From Bacteroides sp. ET71 (GTDB lineage: Bacteria; Bacteroidota; Bacteroidia; Bacteroidales; Bacteroidaceae): a stretch of 64,000 nucleotides of DNA. This document shows positions 6,454 to 15,646 of this stretch, one piece after another; the stretch's first letter is position 1, and each line of letters starts with the position of its first letter. The DNA is taken from contig NZ_JAMBLS010000007.1 of the NCBI RefSeq assembly GCF_023336905.1, forward strand, positions 62,001 through 126,000. The letters are read 5' to 3'. The notes below the pieces were generated by a model, which was given only the letters and a program-made list of their open reading frames with translations, did no database searches and had not been told where the DNA came from. Position numbers and translations under genes: made by a program.

Positions 6454-9400
6454 ATGCTGAACAGAATCATACACTATTCCCTGCACAACCGCATCCTGGT
6501 GCTGGTAGCATCGGTGCTGTTGCTGGTAGGGGGAACTTATACGGCGATGCATACGGAAGTGGATGTCTTCCCCGACCTGAATGCGCCGACCGTGGTCATC
6601 ATGACCGAAGCGAACGGAATGGCCACCGAGGAGGTGGAGCAACTGGTAACCTTCCCCATCGAGACGGCTGTCAACGGGGCGACGGGCGTGCGGCGCGTGC
6701 GCTCGTCGAGCACCAACGGCTTCTCGGTGGTGTGGGTAGAATTTGACTGGGACACGGACATCTACCTGGCGCGGCAAATCGTGAGCGAGAAGCTGGCGGT
6801 GGTGAACGAGTCGCTGCCGCCCAACGTGGGACGCCCGACGCTGGGCCCGCAATCGTCTATTCTGGGCGAGATGATGATCGTGGGATTGACGGCGGACTCG
6901 ACCTCGATGATTGACCTACGCACACTGGCCGACTGGACCATCCGCCCGCGCCTGCTGTCGACCGGGGGCGTGGCACAGGTGGCCGTGCTGGGAGGCGACA
7001 TCAAGGAGTATCAGATACAGCTTGACCCAGAACGGATGCGGCACTACGGCGTGACGCTGACGGAGGTGCTGGAGGCGACGCGGGGCATGAATGTGAATGC
7101 CAACGGCGGGGTGCTGTATCAGTATGGCAACGAGTACATCGTGCGCGGGCTGCTGGCCACGACGGACGCCGCCGAGATGGGCAGGAGCGTGGTGCGCAGC
7201 CAGGGGCCGCAGGGAGCACCGCTGCTGCTGGAGGACATTGCCGACGTGCGCATCGGGGCGAAGCTGCCCAAGCTGGGCACGGCCTCGGAGAAGGGGCGTC
7301 CGGCGGTGCTGCTGACGGTGACGAAACAACCGGACACCAGCACGCTGGAGCTGACCGACAAACTGGAGGCGGCCCTCCATGACCTGCAGAAGAACCTGCC
7401 GGCTGACGTGCACGTCAGCACCGACATCTTCCGCCAGAGCCGCTTCATCGAAAGCTCTATCGGCAACGTGAAGAAGTCGTTGGTCGAGGGCGGACTGTTC
7501 GTCGTGGTCGTCCTCTTCATCTTCCTGGCCAATGCCCGCACGACGGTCATCTCGCTCGTCACCCTGCCCTTGTCGCTGCTGGCCTCGCTGCTGGTTCTAC
7601 ACTACCTGGGACTGAGCATCAATACGATGAGCCTGGGCGGCATGGCCATCGCCATCGGGTCGCTGGTGGACGACGCCATTGTCGACGTGGAGAATGTCTA
7701 CCGGCGCCTGCACGAGAACCGGCTGCTCCCTCCGGAGCGACGCCTGCCCATCAAAGAAGTCGTGTTCGAGGCATCGAAGGAAGTACGCCTGCCCATCCTC
7801 AACTCCACGCTCATCATCATGGTCAGCTTCCTGCCCCTCTTCTTCTTGAGCGGCATGGAGGGGCGTATGCTGGTGCCGCTGGGCATCGCCTTCATCACGG
7901 CCCTGGCTGCCTCTACGATAGTGGCCCTGACCGTCACGCCGGTGCTCTGCTCGCTGATGCTGAAGAATAAGGGCAAGCGGGAACGGGCTGAAGCCGACTC
8001 GCCTGTGGCCCGATGGCTGAAGAAGCACTACGAGCGCCTGCTCTTGCTCTCCTTGGGACACGGCCGCAAGATATTGGGCGTGACCGTCGTCCTCTTTCTG
8101 GTAGCCCTGGGCCTGTTCTTCACCCTGGGACGCTCGTTCCTGCCGCCCTTCAACGAAGGGTCGTTCACCATCAACGTCTCCTCGCTGCCCGGCATCTCGC
8201 TGGAAGAAAGTGACCGCATCGGGCGCCGCGCCGAAGAACTGCTGATGACCATCCCCGAGATACAGACCGTGGCGCGCAAGACGGGCCGCGCCGAGCTGGA
8301 TGAACATGCCCTGGGCGTGAACGTCAGCGAGATAGAGGCTCCCTTCGAACTGGACGGCCGCAGCCGCGCCGAGCTGACGGCCGAGGTGCGCCGCAAGCTG
8401 TCGACCATCAGCGGGGCGAACATCGAGATAGGCCAGCCCATCAGCCACCGCATCGACGCCATGCTGAGCGGCACGCAGGCCAACATTGCCATCAAGCTCT
8501 TCGGCGACGACCTGAACCGCATGTTCCAACTGGGTAATGAGATAAAGCAGAAGATTCAGGACGTGCCCGGCGTGGCCGACCTCACCGTCGAGCAACAGAT
8601 TGAACGCCCGCAGCTCACCATCCGTCCCCGCCGCGAGATGCTGGCCCGCTACGGCATCACCCTGCCTCAGTTCGCCGAGTTCGTCAACGCCTGCCTGGCC
8701 GGCGAAGCCGTCTCGCAAGTCTACGAGCAGGGCAAGAGCTTCGACCTCGTCGTCCGCGTGCGTCACGACCTGCACGACCGCATCGACGAAGTGCGCAACC
8801 TGATGATAGACACCGCCGACGGCCGGAAAGTCCCCCTGTCCTACGTGGCCGACATCCGCTCGTCCGCAGGCCCCAACACCATCAGCCGCGAGAATGTGAA
8901 ACGCAAGATAGTCATCAGTGCCAATGTCGACGGGCGCGACCTGCGCTCGGTGGTCAACGACATTCAGGCACGCATCGACGAGAGCGTCCCCCTGCCCGAA
9001 GGCTACCACGTGGAGTACGGCGGCCAGTTCGAAAGCGAACAGGCAGCCAGCCGCACGCTGATGCTGACCTCTGTCGTGGCCATTGTTGTCATCTTCCTGC
9101 TGCTCTACCACCAGTTCCGCAGCGCCCGCGAGAGTGCCGTCATCCTCATCAACCTGCCCCTGGCACTGATAGGCGGCGTGTTCGCCCTGCTCCTCACCAC
9201 GGGCGAAGTCAGCATACCGGCCGTCATCGGCTTCATCTCGCTCTTCGGCATCGCCACCCGCAACGGCATGCTGCTCATCAGCCACTACCGCCACTTGCAG
9301 GAGGTAGAAGGCTACAGCATCCGCGACAGCGTCATCCACGGCTCGCTCGACCGCCTCAACCCCATCCTCATGACCGCCCTCTGCTCGGCCCTGGCCCTCA

Positions 9401-9549
9401 TCCCCCTGGCACTGGGCAGCGACCTGCCGGGCAACGAGATACAAAGCCCCATGGCCAAGGTCATCCTGGGCGGCCTGCTCACCTCGACTTTCCTCAACGG
9501 ATTCATCATACCGATTGTCTACTTATTCATACATAAACAGAAACAATGA
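6454..9549 (+). CDS. heavy-metal RND efflux pump (CzcA/CusA family)
   Basis: 1031 residues, the usual length for HME-RND inner-membrane proton antiporters. One TM helix at the N-terminus (residues 12-30), a large periplasmic porter domain, TM2-6 (about 340-500), a second periplasmic domain and TM8-12 at the C-terminus. The TM4 proton-relay signature is present as GSLVDDAIVDVENV at about residues 400-413, with the paired Asp typical of the CzcA branch. IYLARQIVSEKL and NGMLLISHYRHL are further family segments. It works with the upstream adaptor and the downstream TolC-type channel; the channel gene overlaps it by ATGA, so translation is coupled. Locally high GC explains the very long but meaningless antisense frames here. 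Confidence 0.95.
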   Translation: MLNRIIHYSLHNRILVLVASVLLLVGGTYTAMHTEVDVFPDLNAPTVVIMTEANGMATEEVEQLVTFPIETAVNGATGVRRVRSSSTNGFSVVWVEFDWDTDIYLARQIVSEKLAVVNESLPPNVGRPTLGPQSSILGEMMIVGLTADSTSMIDLRTLADWTIRPRLLSTGGVAQVAVLGGDIKEYQIQLDPERMRHYGVTLTEVLEATRGMNVNANGGVLYQYGNEYIVRGLLATTDAAEMGRSVVRSQGPQGAPLLLEDIADVRIGAKLPKLGTASEKGRPAVLLTVTKQPDTSTLELTDKLEAALHDLQKNLPADVHVSTDIFRQSRFIESSIGNVKKSLVEGGLFVVVVLFIFLANARTTVISLVTLPLSLLASLLVLHYLGLSINTMSLGGMAIAIGSLVDDAIVDVENVYRRLHENRLLPPERRLPIKEVVFEASKEVRLPILNSTLIIMVSFLPLFFLSGMEGRMLVPLGIAFITALAASTIVALTVTPVLCSLMLKNKGKRERAEADSPVARWLKKHYERLLLLSLGHGRKILGVTVVLFLVALGLFFTLGRSFLPPFNEGSFTINVSSLPGISLEESDRIGRRAEELLMTIPEIQTVARKTGRAELDEHALGVNVSEIEAPFELDGRSRAELTAEVRRKLSTISGANIEIGQPISHRIDAMLSGTQANIAIKLFGDDLNRMFQLGNEIKQKIQDVPGVADLTVEQQIERPQLTIRPRREMLARYGITLPQFAEFVNACLAGEAVSQVYEQGKSFDLVVRVRHDLHDRIDEVRNLMIDTADGRKVPLSYVADIRSSAGPNTISRENVKRKIVISANVDGRDLRSVVNDIQARIDESVPLPEGYHVEYGGQFESEQAASRTLMLTSVVAIVVIFLLLYHQFRSARESAVILINLPLALIGGVFALLLTTGEVSIPAVIGFISLFGIATRNGMLLISHYRHLQEVEGYSIRDSVIHGSLDRLNPILMTALCSALALIPLALGSDLPGNEIQSPMAKVILGGLLTSTFLNGFIIPIVYLFIHKQKQ

Positions 9550-10769
9550 AACACATACTGATACTCGCTGTAGCCCTGGCTCTGACGGCCAAGGGGCACG
9601 CCCAGGAAGGCATGGAAGCCATCCTGCAACAAATCGCCCGAAACAACAAGGCGCTTCAGGCCAACACCCAGCTCATCGCCTCGCAGAAGCTGGAGAGCAA
9701 AGCCACCAACAACCTGGCCAACCCCACCCTGTCTTACTCGCACCTGTGGGACTCTGACGACAAGAACATCACCGTGGGCGAGCTGGTCATCTCGCAAAGC
9801 TTCGACTTCCCCAGCCTCTACGCCACCCGCAACCGCGTGAGCCGCCTGAAGAGCACCGCCCTCGACGCACAGTCGGCCGCCGTCCGCCAGCAAGTCCTGC
9901 TGCAAGCCCAACAGCTCTGCCTGGACATCGTGCTGCTGCACCAACAGCAACAACTGCTGGACGAACGCCTGAAGAATGCCGAAGAACTGGCACAGATGTA
10001 TGCCGAACGACTGAAAACCGGAGACGCCAATGCCCTCGAAACCAACAAAATCAACCTGGAGCTGCTGAACGTGCGTACCGAGAGCCGCACCAACGCCACC
10101 ACCCTGCAAAACAAGCTGAAGGAACTGACCGCCCTGAACGGCAACCTGCCCCTGGCCCCCGGACGACCGCAGCCCGAGCCTGCCATGCCCGGCCCCGAGG
10201 CACTGGGACTGACCGACTATACCCCCACTCCCCTGCCCGCCGACTTCACCCCGGTGCTGAACGAGCTGCTGGCCGCCGACCCTGCCCTGCAAGCCCTGCA
10301 ACACGAAAGCGCCGCCGCCCGCAAGCAAGTCTCCGTAAGCAAACAGGGATGGCTGCCTCAACTGGAACTGGGCTACCGCCGCAATACCGAGACACGCCAC
10401 CCGCTGAACGGCATCGTGGTAGGCTTCTCCTTCCCCCTCTTCGAGAACCGGCATCAGGTAAAGATGGCCAAGAGCCAGGCCCTCAACGTGGACTATCAGA
10501 AAGAAGACGCTCTCCTGCAAGCCTCATCGGCCTTGTGGCAACTCTACGACGAAGCACGCAGCCTCCAGCAATCCATCGACGAATACAACGACACCTTCGC
10601 CCGGCAACGCGACCTCTCGCTGCTGCGCAAGGCACTGGAAGGCGGCGAAATCAGCATGATAGAATATTTCGTGGAAGTGTCCGTGGTCTACCAGAGCAAA
10701 GCCAACCTGCTGCTGCTGGAGAACCAATACCAGAAGGTAATGGCACAGATGTACAAGAGCCGGCTTTAA
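9546..10769 (+). CDS. TolC/CzcC-family outer-membrane efflux channel
   Basis: 407 residues. The signal peptide (residues 1-19, ending GHAQ) is followed by two repeats of the outer-membrane-efflux fold: long alpha-hairpin segments (LQQIARNNKALQANTQL, and LLEQ-like coiled coil near 120-190) and beta strands such as QLELGYRRNTE. It completes the tripartite metal exporter. The start ATG overlaps the pump's stop codon (ATGA). Its 3' end overlaps by four bases the end of the convergent methyltransferase gene, so there is no room for a separate terminator. Confidence 0.92.
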   Translation: MKHILILAVALALTAKGHAQEGMEAILQQIARNNKALQANTQLIASQKLESKATNNLANPTLSYSHLWDSDDKNITVGELVISQSFDFPSLYATRNRVSRLKSTALDAQSAAVRQQVLLQAQQLCLDIVLLHQQQQLLDERLKNAEELAQMYAERLKTGDANALETNKINLELLNVRTESRTNATTLQNKLKELTALNGNLPLAPGRPQPEPAMPGPEALGLTDYTPTPLPADFTPVLNELLAADPALQALQHESAAARKQVSVSKQGWLPQLELGYRRNTETRHPLNGIVVGFSFPLFENRHQVKMAKSQALNVDYQKEDALLQASSALWQLYDEARSLQQSIDEYNDTFARQRDLSLLRKALEGGEISMIEYFVEVSVVYQSKANLLLLENQYQKVMAQMYKSRL

Positions 10770-12175
10770 GGCAGGCTCTTACGGATGCGCCATTCTGCCG
10801 GATAAAGGTTGTTCGCACGGTTGCCGATGTTCTTCACGAAACCTATGGGCAGCCCCTCGCAGGTCAGCAGCACAAAGCCACGGGGCGCATCTCCCGGCAA
10901 GACAATCGCCTCTCTGCGCAGATAGGCAAGCGCCTGCTCAGCCGATACTTCCACACGCTGAAAAGCATCAGGACGCAAGGCCGTGCTCATGGCCAAAGCA
11001 TGGGTGGGCAACAGGTCGCGGCCTTTCACCTCGGCCAAAGGCACTCCTGCCTGCAAGAGATAAAGCGAATCGCGCAAACGTTGCAGCACCTCTTTATATA
11101 GAAGAGGGAAAGCGAACAGACCCGTGCCTTGAGGCATCAGCACATAAGAATCGGGGTCATGCAACCAATTGGCAGCCCTCGACATGATTTCCTTGGGAAG
11201 AAGCGGAAGACGGTCTTTAGTGCCGTTGCCACTCTTCCCCTTTTTATTCCCGCGCCGCCCAACCGGCGGTTGTTCCTCTTCCGCCTCAACCGGTTTCTGC
11301 AAGACTGACAGAAAGAAGCCTTCCCCCCGGGTTTTATGAGGCAGGAAACGATAAACCGGCAAATCCTCTCCTTCCAGCAAACAACCCGTGATTCCCCATT
11401 CTGAAGGAACAGGTACTGATACGGGACATGCTCCCCATTCATCACGCAACCAACGCACTTGCTCCTCATTCTCGGAAAGATTATACGTGCAAGTGCTATA
11501 TATCAGCCATCCACCCGGCTTGAGACAAGGCCAAATATCTGCCAATATACGCCTCTGACGACGAGCACACATTTCCACAGCCTCCAAGCTCCAATCGTTC
11601 ACAGCCCCGGCATCTTTACGAAACATCCCCTCACCCGAACAGGGAGCATCTACCAGAATCAAGTCGAACATTCCCACCAATGGAGAAAAATCAGCCGGGT
11701 CATTGTGAGTCACTACACTCCACGCATTTCCCCACTTCGTCAGATTTTCCGCCAAGACCTGCGCCCGTGCACGCATCACCTCATTAGACACCAGCAAACT
11801 ACCTTCGGGCAAAGCATCGCAAGCCAAAGTAGACTTTCCTCCCGGAGCAGCACAAAGGTCCAGCATCACCACCGGACAGTCGCCCACACAATGCCGTAGC
11901 ACATGCCACAGAAACATCGATGAAGCCTCTTGTACATAATACGCTCCCGCATGCAGCCGAGGGTCTAACGTAAACGAAGGTCTCTGAGAAAGATACCTGC
12001 CCTGCGGGCACCAAGGCACCCAAGCCTCCAAAGGGAACATCCCTTCCTGCACTTTGCGAAGGTTCATACGAATACTGACAGAGGCATCCCCCTGCAAAGC
12101 GTTGAAAAAAGCATCGGCATCGGCTTGTCCCAACAAGGAACGAAGCTGTGCTATAAAAGCGGCTGGTAGAATCAT
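10766..12175 (-). CDS. RsmF/NOP2-type RNA (cytosine-5) methyltransferase
   Basis: 469 residues. SAM-dependent m5C methyltransferase of rRNA or tRNA. Residues 1-75 form the N-terminal RNA-binding part; the Rossmann core shows CAAPGGKS (SAM site), DAPCSGEGMFRKD (first Cys) and STCTYNLSENE (catalytic Cys). The C-terminal ~160 residues, after a Lys/Gly-rich linker (RGNKKGKSGNG), match the pre-PUA/PUA-like tail of RsmF (YebU). Likely target: 16S rRNA, as in E. coli RsmF, but not proven. The promoter is on the minus strand at 12200-12207 (TATATTTG). The gene converges on the efflux operon with a 4-bp overlap. Confidence 0.9.
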   Translation of the reverse strand: MILPAAFIAQLRSLLGQADADAFFNALQGDASVSIRMNLRKVQEGMFPLEAWVPWCPQGRYLSQRPSFTLDPRLHAGAYYVQEASSMFLWHVLRHCVGDCPVVMLDLCAAPGGKSTLACDALPEGSLLVSNEVMRARAQVLAENLTKWGNAWSVVTHNDPADFSPLVGMFDLILVDAPCSGEGMFRKDAGAVNDWSLEAVEMCARRQRRILADIWPCLKPGGWLIYSTCTYNLSENEEQVRWLRDEWGACPVSVPVPSEWGITGCLLEGEDLPVYRFLPHKTRGEGFFLSVLQKPVEAEEEQPPVGRRGNKKGKSGNGTKDRLPLLPKEIMSRAANWLHDPDSYVLMPQGTGLFAFPLLYKEVLQRLRDSLYLLQAGVPLAEVKGRDLLPTHALAMSTALRPDAFQRVEVSAEQALAYLRREAIVLPGDAPRGFVLLTCEGLPIGFVKNIGNRANNLYPAEWRIRKSLP

Positions 12176-12199
12176 GGGCTACATTATATAATAATGCTG

Positions 12200-12230
12200 C
12201 AAATATAGGAGATGATTCTCACTTGTGCAA
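12200..12230 (-). promoter_or_regulatory. promoter of the RNA methyltransferase gene
   Basis: Minus-strand -7 box TATATTTG at 12200-12207, with a TTG at 12228-12230 about 20 bp upstream as -33 element. Confidence 0.5.
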
Positions 12231-12389
12231 CAATTACTCCCAACACGATGCCAGTCTTGCACATCCCTTACTTACCACAAGAACAAAGCCTTCACTTTAG
12301 GAAATAACCTGACAGATAAACGAGATTTTCCACTCCAAGAACATCAAACTTCACTATTTTACTAAAACATGCTCAACAACATATGAAAT

Positions 12390-12413
12390 AATAAGTGTTT
12401 CTTTACACTTATT
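12390..12413 (+). promoter_or_regulatory. probable AraR operator
   Basis: A perfect inverted repeat, AATAAGTGT, six bases, ACACTTATT, about 95 bp before the symporter gene. It ends three bases before a -7 like box TAATATTG (12417-12424), so a bound repressor would cover the -33 region. The operon's second gene is a NUDIX-type AraR; in Bacteroides this class represses arabinose genes until L-arabinose binds. The pairing of this site with that protein is inferred. Confidence 0.65.
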
Positions 12414-12507
12414 CAGTAATATTGCACCCGAAAAAAGGAAGAGACACATCCAACGTGTCATTCCACCAGGCCTGAATCGACAAGTATCATCTAAAACATA
12501 AAGAATC

Positions 12508-14226
12508 ATGAACTGGAATTCACATCAATTCGTATGGCTCGACTGGGCCATTATCGCAGCCGGTATAGTCCTCGTAGCTTGGGCAGTCTGGCGAGAAGTA
12601 CAGAAAGACAAACGCCTGCAAGGCAGCGAAACCAGCGGAGGGTACTTCCTGGGGAAAGGAGAACCCTGGTATGTATTGGGCGCCGCCATTTTTGCAGCCA
12701 ACATAGGCTCGGAACACCTGGTCGGTCTGGCCGGTGCCGGAGCAAAAACAGGCCTTGGCATGGCCCACTGGGAAATGCAAGGATGGATGATTCTGGTATT
12801 GGGCTGGTTATTTGTACCTTTCTATCAGCATGCCGGAGTCTTCACCATGCCTGAATTTCTGAACCGCCGCTATACACGCAAGACCAGCTCCTGGTTGTCC
12901 ATTATCACCCTCATCTCTTACATATTGACCAAAGTGAGCGTGACGGCTTTTACCGGCGGCATCTTCATGGAAAGCTTGTTAGGGCTTCCCTTCTGGTATG
13001 GCGCCATCGGTTTGATTGTGCTGACCGGGATATTCACTGTCTTTGGAGGAATGAAAGGAGTGATGACCCTCTCGAAGATACAGACACCCATTCTGATTAT
13101 AGGTTCCTTTCTGGTGCTGTTTCTGGGGCTTTACACGTTGGGCGACGGAAGTATCGGCGGCGGATGGAACGCTATGCTGGAACATGCGCGTGGCCTGAAC
13201 GAAGGGTATGGCACCAATCACCTGATGCACCTCGACAAGGCAGACCCACTTTACGGACAGTTCCCAGGATTTTGGGTTATTGCCGGATCGGCCATCATCG
13301 GTTTCTGGTACTGGTGTACCGACCAGCACATCGTACAACGTGTACTTGGCCAGCAAGAAGGTGAAAAAGCAGCCGACGTGATGCGCCGCGCCCGCCGAGG
13401 TACCATTGCTGCCGGTTATCTGAAAGTATTGCCCGTATTCATGTTCCTCATCCCGGGCATGATTGCTGCGGCCTTGGCAGCCAAGAGTGGCTCCGGCTTC
13501 GAAATGGGAAGCACAGACGAAGCGTTCGGCTCGATGGTGAAGTTTGTACTTCCTGCCGGTGTCAAAGGCATTGTTACGATAGGCTTCATCTCAGCTCTGG
13601 TAGCCTCGCTGGCAGCTTTCTTCAATTCCTGCGCCACCCTTTATACCGTAGACTTCTACAAACCGAAGCATCCGGACGCCAGCGAAGCACGGTTGGTATG
13701 GATTGGCCGTGCCGCCACATGGACTGTTGTATTGCTTGGGCTGGTATGGATACCCGTCATGATGGGTTTAGGCGGCCTCTACGAATACTTGCAGGACGTA
13801 CAGTCGCTGCTGGCCCCCTCTATCGTCGCCGTGTTTGCTCTGGGCATTTTCACCAAAAGAATCACGCCCAAAGCAGGAGAAGTGGGCATTATCACCGGTT
13901 TCATCATTGGCATGGTACGACTGATCTGCAACATCTTCAAAGCAGATTTAAACAACATGACCGCCCTGAACGATGTGTTCGGCTGGTTCTGGAACACCAA
14001 CTGGCTGGTATTTGAAATCTACCTGCTGGCTTTCATCATAGTGCTTATGGCTGTTGTCAGCATCTTCACCCGTCCGGCCGACGAAGAAAAGTTAAAAGGT
14101 ATCACCTTCCTCACACAAAGTGAAGAGCAGAAGAAAGAGACACGCTCCAGTTGGAGCACAGTGGACATCATTGCCTCACTGGGCGTTGTCATCCTCTGCA
14201 TAGCCTTCTATTGTTATTTCTGGTAA
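12508..14226 (+). CDS. sodium:solute symporter (SSS family), probable L-arabinose transporter
   Basis: 572 residues with about 14 hydrophobic helices. SSS-family signatures are present: GGYFLGKGEPWYVLGAAIFAANIGSEH near residues 48-74 (the conserved TM1 sodium-site region) and FIGFWYWCTDQ-like GFWYWCTDQHIVQR near 267. It imports a sugar across the inner membrane with Na+. As the first gene of the arabinose operon, L-arabinose is the natural substrate, in place of the E. coli AraE or AraFGH systems. The operator at 12390-12413 and -7 box at 12417-12424 control it. The AraR gene follows after 5 bp, so the operon is tightly packed. Confidence 0.9.
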   Translation: MNWNSHQFVWLDWAIIAAGIVLVAWAVWREVQKDKRLQGSETSGGYFLGKGEPWYVLGAAIFAANIGSEHLVGLAGAGAKTGLGMAHWEMQGWMILVLGWLFVPFYQHAGVFTMPEFLNRRYTRKTSSWLSIITLISYILTKVSVTAFTGGIFMESLLGLPFWYGAIGLIVLTGIFTVFGGMKGVMTLSKIQTPILIIGSFLVLFLGLYTLGDGSIGGGWNAMLEHARGLNEGYGTNHLMHLDKADPLYGQFPGFWVIAGSAIIGFWYWCTDQHIVQRVLGQQEGEKAADVMRRARRGTIAAGYLKVLPVFMFLIPGMIAAALAAKSGSGFEMGSTDEAFGSMVKFVLPAGVKGIVTIGFISALVASLAAFFNSCATLYTVDFYKPKHPDASEARLVWIGRAATWTVVLLGLVWIPVMMGLGGLYEYLQDVQSLLAPSIVAVFALGIFTKRITPKAGEVGIITGFIIGMVRLICNIFKADLNNMTALNDVFGWFWNTNWLVFEIYLLAFIIVLMAVVSIFTRPADEEKLKGITFLTQSEEQKKETRSSWSTVDIIASLGVVILCIAFYCYFW

Positions 14227-14231
14227 AGGCT

Positions 14232-14909
14232 ATGAACGACTATTACAGTAAAAATCCCCGCTTCTACGTCGGCATCGACTGCATCATCTTCGGATTCGAC
14301 AAGAAAAAGCTAAGCCTGCTGATACTGCAACGCAATTTTGAGCCAGCCAAAGGTGAGTGGTCGCTGATGGGAGGATTCGTGCAAGAAGGAGAAAGTGCCG
14401 ACGAGGCAGCCAAACGTGTCTTGCAAGAACTGACCGGACTCAAGAGCGTATACATGGAACAAGTAGGAGCTTTCGGCGAGGTGCACCGCGACCCGGGCGA
14501 ACGGGTTATCTCACTGGCCTACTATGCCCTGATAGACATCAACGCCTACGACCACGAGCTGGTGCACCAGCACAATGCACATTGGGTAGACGTCAACGAA
14601 CTTCCGCACCTGATATTCGACCACAACCAGATGGTGGAAAAAGCCCGCAATGCCATGAAACAGAAAGCATCGTGTGCACCGATAGGCTTCAACCTGCTGC
14701 CGGAACTGTTTACACTTACCCAACTGCAGAACCTCTACGAAGCCATCTACGGAGAGTCCATCGACAAACGCAACTTCCGCAAACGTATTGCCGACATGGG
14801 ATTCATTGAGAAAACAGATAAAATAGACAAGACTGGTTCCAAGAAGGGGGCTTATCTCTATAAATTCAACGACAAGGCCTACCGCAAGGATCCCAGATTC
14901 AAATTATAG
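14232..14909 (+). CDS. araR: NUDIX-type transcriptional regulator of arabinose genes (AraR)
   Basis: 225 residues. The N-terminal ~150 residues form a NUDIX-like fold (GGFVQEGESADEAAKRVLQEL at about 57-77), but the catalytic box GX5EX7REUXEEXGU is degenerate: the REUXEE positions read RVLQEL, so hydrolysis is not expected and the pocket should sense a ligand. The C-terminal ~70 residues are a winged helix (LLPELFTLTQLQNLYEAIYG, NFRKRIADMGFIEKT). This is the architecture of NrtR-related AraR described in Bacteroides, which binds L-arabinose. The ATG at 14232 is used because the longer frame reads into the symporter gene. It should repress its own operon through 12390-12413. Confidence 0.88.
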   Translation: MNDYYSKNPRFYVGIDCIIFGFDKKKLSLLILQRNFEPAKGEWSLMGGFVQEGESADEAAKRVLQELTGLKSVYMEQVGAFGEVHRDPGERVISLAYYALIDINAYDHELVHQHNAHWVDVNELPHLIFDHNQMVEKARNAMKQKASCAPIGFNLLPELFTLTQLQNLYEAIYGESIDKRNFRKRIADMGFIEKTDKIDKTGSKKGAYLYKFNDKAYRKDPRFKL

Positions 14910-14923
14910 GAGACTAAAAAGAT

Positions 14924-15613
14924 ATGTTAGAAGCACTGAAACAACAAGTATTCCATGCCAACCTCGAGCTGGTAAAACATGGATTGGTCATCTTCACCTG
15001 GGGCAATGTCTCGGCCATCGACCGGGAGAGCCGTTTGGTAGTCATCAAGCCCAGCGGCGTCTCTTATGACGAGATGAAAGCTGAAGACATGGTGGTGGTC
15101 GACCTGGAAGGCAATGTGGTAGAAGGCAACCTTCGTCCTTCCAGCGACACGCCCACGCACCTGGTGCTGTACAAAGCCTTTCCCGAAATCGGGGGCGTGG
15201 TACACACACACTCTACCTATGCCACAGCCTGGGCACAAGCTGGCATTGACTTGCCAAACATCGGCACCACGCATGCCGACTATTTCCACGAAGCTATCCC
15301 CTGTACGGCAGACATGAGCGAAGAAGAAGTGAAAGGAGACTATGAGCGGGAGACGGGCAATGTCATCGTAAGACGCTTTGCCCATATCAATCCTGTACAC
15401 ACTCCGGGCGTATTGGTGAAAAACCACGGCCCGTTTGCCTGGGGCAAGGACGCCCATGACGCTGTGCACAATGCGGTAGTCATGGAGCAGGTGGCCAAGA
15501 TGGCATCCATTGCTTTCAGTATTAACCCACACCTGAGCATGAATCCCTGGCTGATAGAAAAACATTTCAGCCGCAAACACGGTCCCAATGCCTATTACGG
15601 ACAAAAGAAATAG
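14924..15613 (+). CDS. araD: L-ribulose-5-phosphate 4-epimerase
   Basis: 229 residues, class II aldolase/epimerase fold. Converts L-ribulose 5-phosphate to D-xylulose 5-phosphate, the last step of bacterial arabinose breakdown. Zn-binding and active-site residues are visible: GNVS near residue 27, [29 protein letters not shown] (the two His ligands) and the third His in [13 protein letters not shown]. Length and motifs match E. coli AraD. It starts 14 bp after araR and is followed by araA after 33 bp. Confidence 0.95.
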   Translation: MLEALKQQVFHANLELVKHGLVIFTWGNVSAIDRESRLVVIKPSGVSYDEMKAEDMVVVDLEGNVVEGNLRPSSDTPTHLVLYKAFPEIGGVVHTHSTYATAWAQAGIDLPNIGTTHADYFHEAIPCTADMSEEEVKGDYERETGNVIVRRFAHINPVHTPGVLVKNHGPFAWGKDAHDAVHNAVVMEQVAKMASIAFSINPHLSMNPWLIEKHFSRKHGPNAYYGQKK

Positions 15614-15646
15614 AACAACATTCACCTTTAATAAAAACAAAAAGCT

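Noticed and set aside
7597-9444. 615-residue open frame antisense to the CzcA-type pump
   Set aside because: High-GC codons of the real gene remove stops on the opposite strand; the translation is low-complexity (Gln, Gly, Ala, Val rich) and matches no fold.
9519-10520. 333-residue antisense frame in the TolC-type channel gene
   Set aside because: Gln/Gly/Val-rich low-complexity translation typical of the reverse strand of a Gln/Leu/Ala-rich helical protein.
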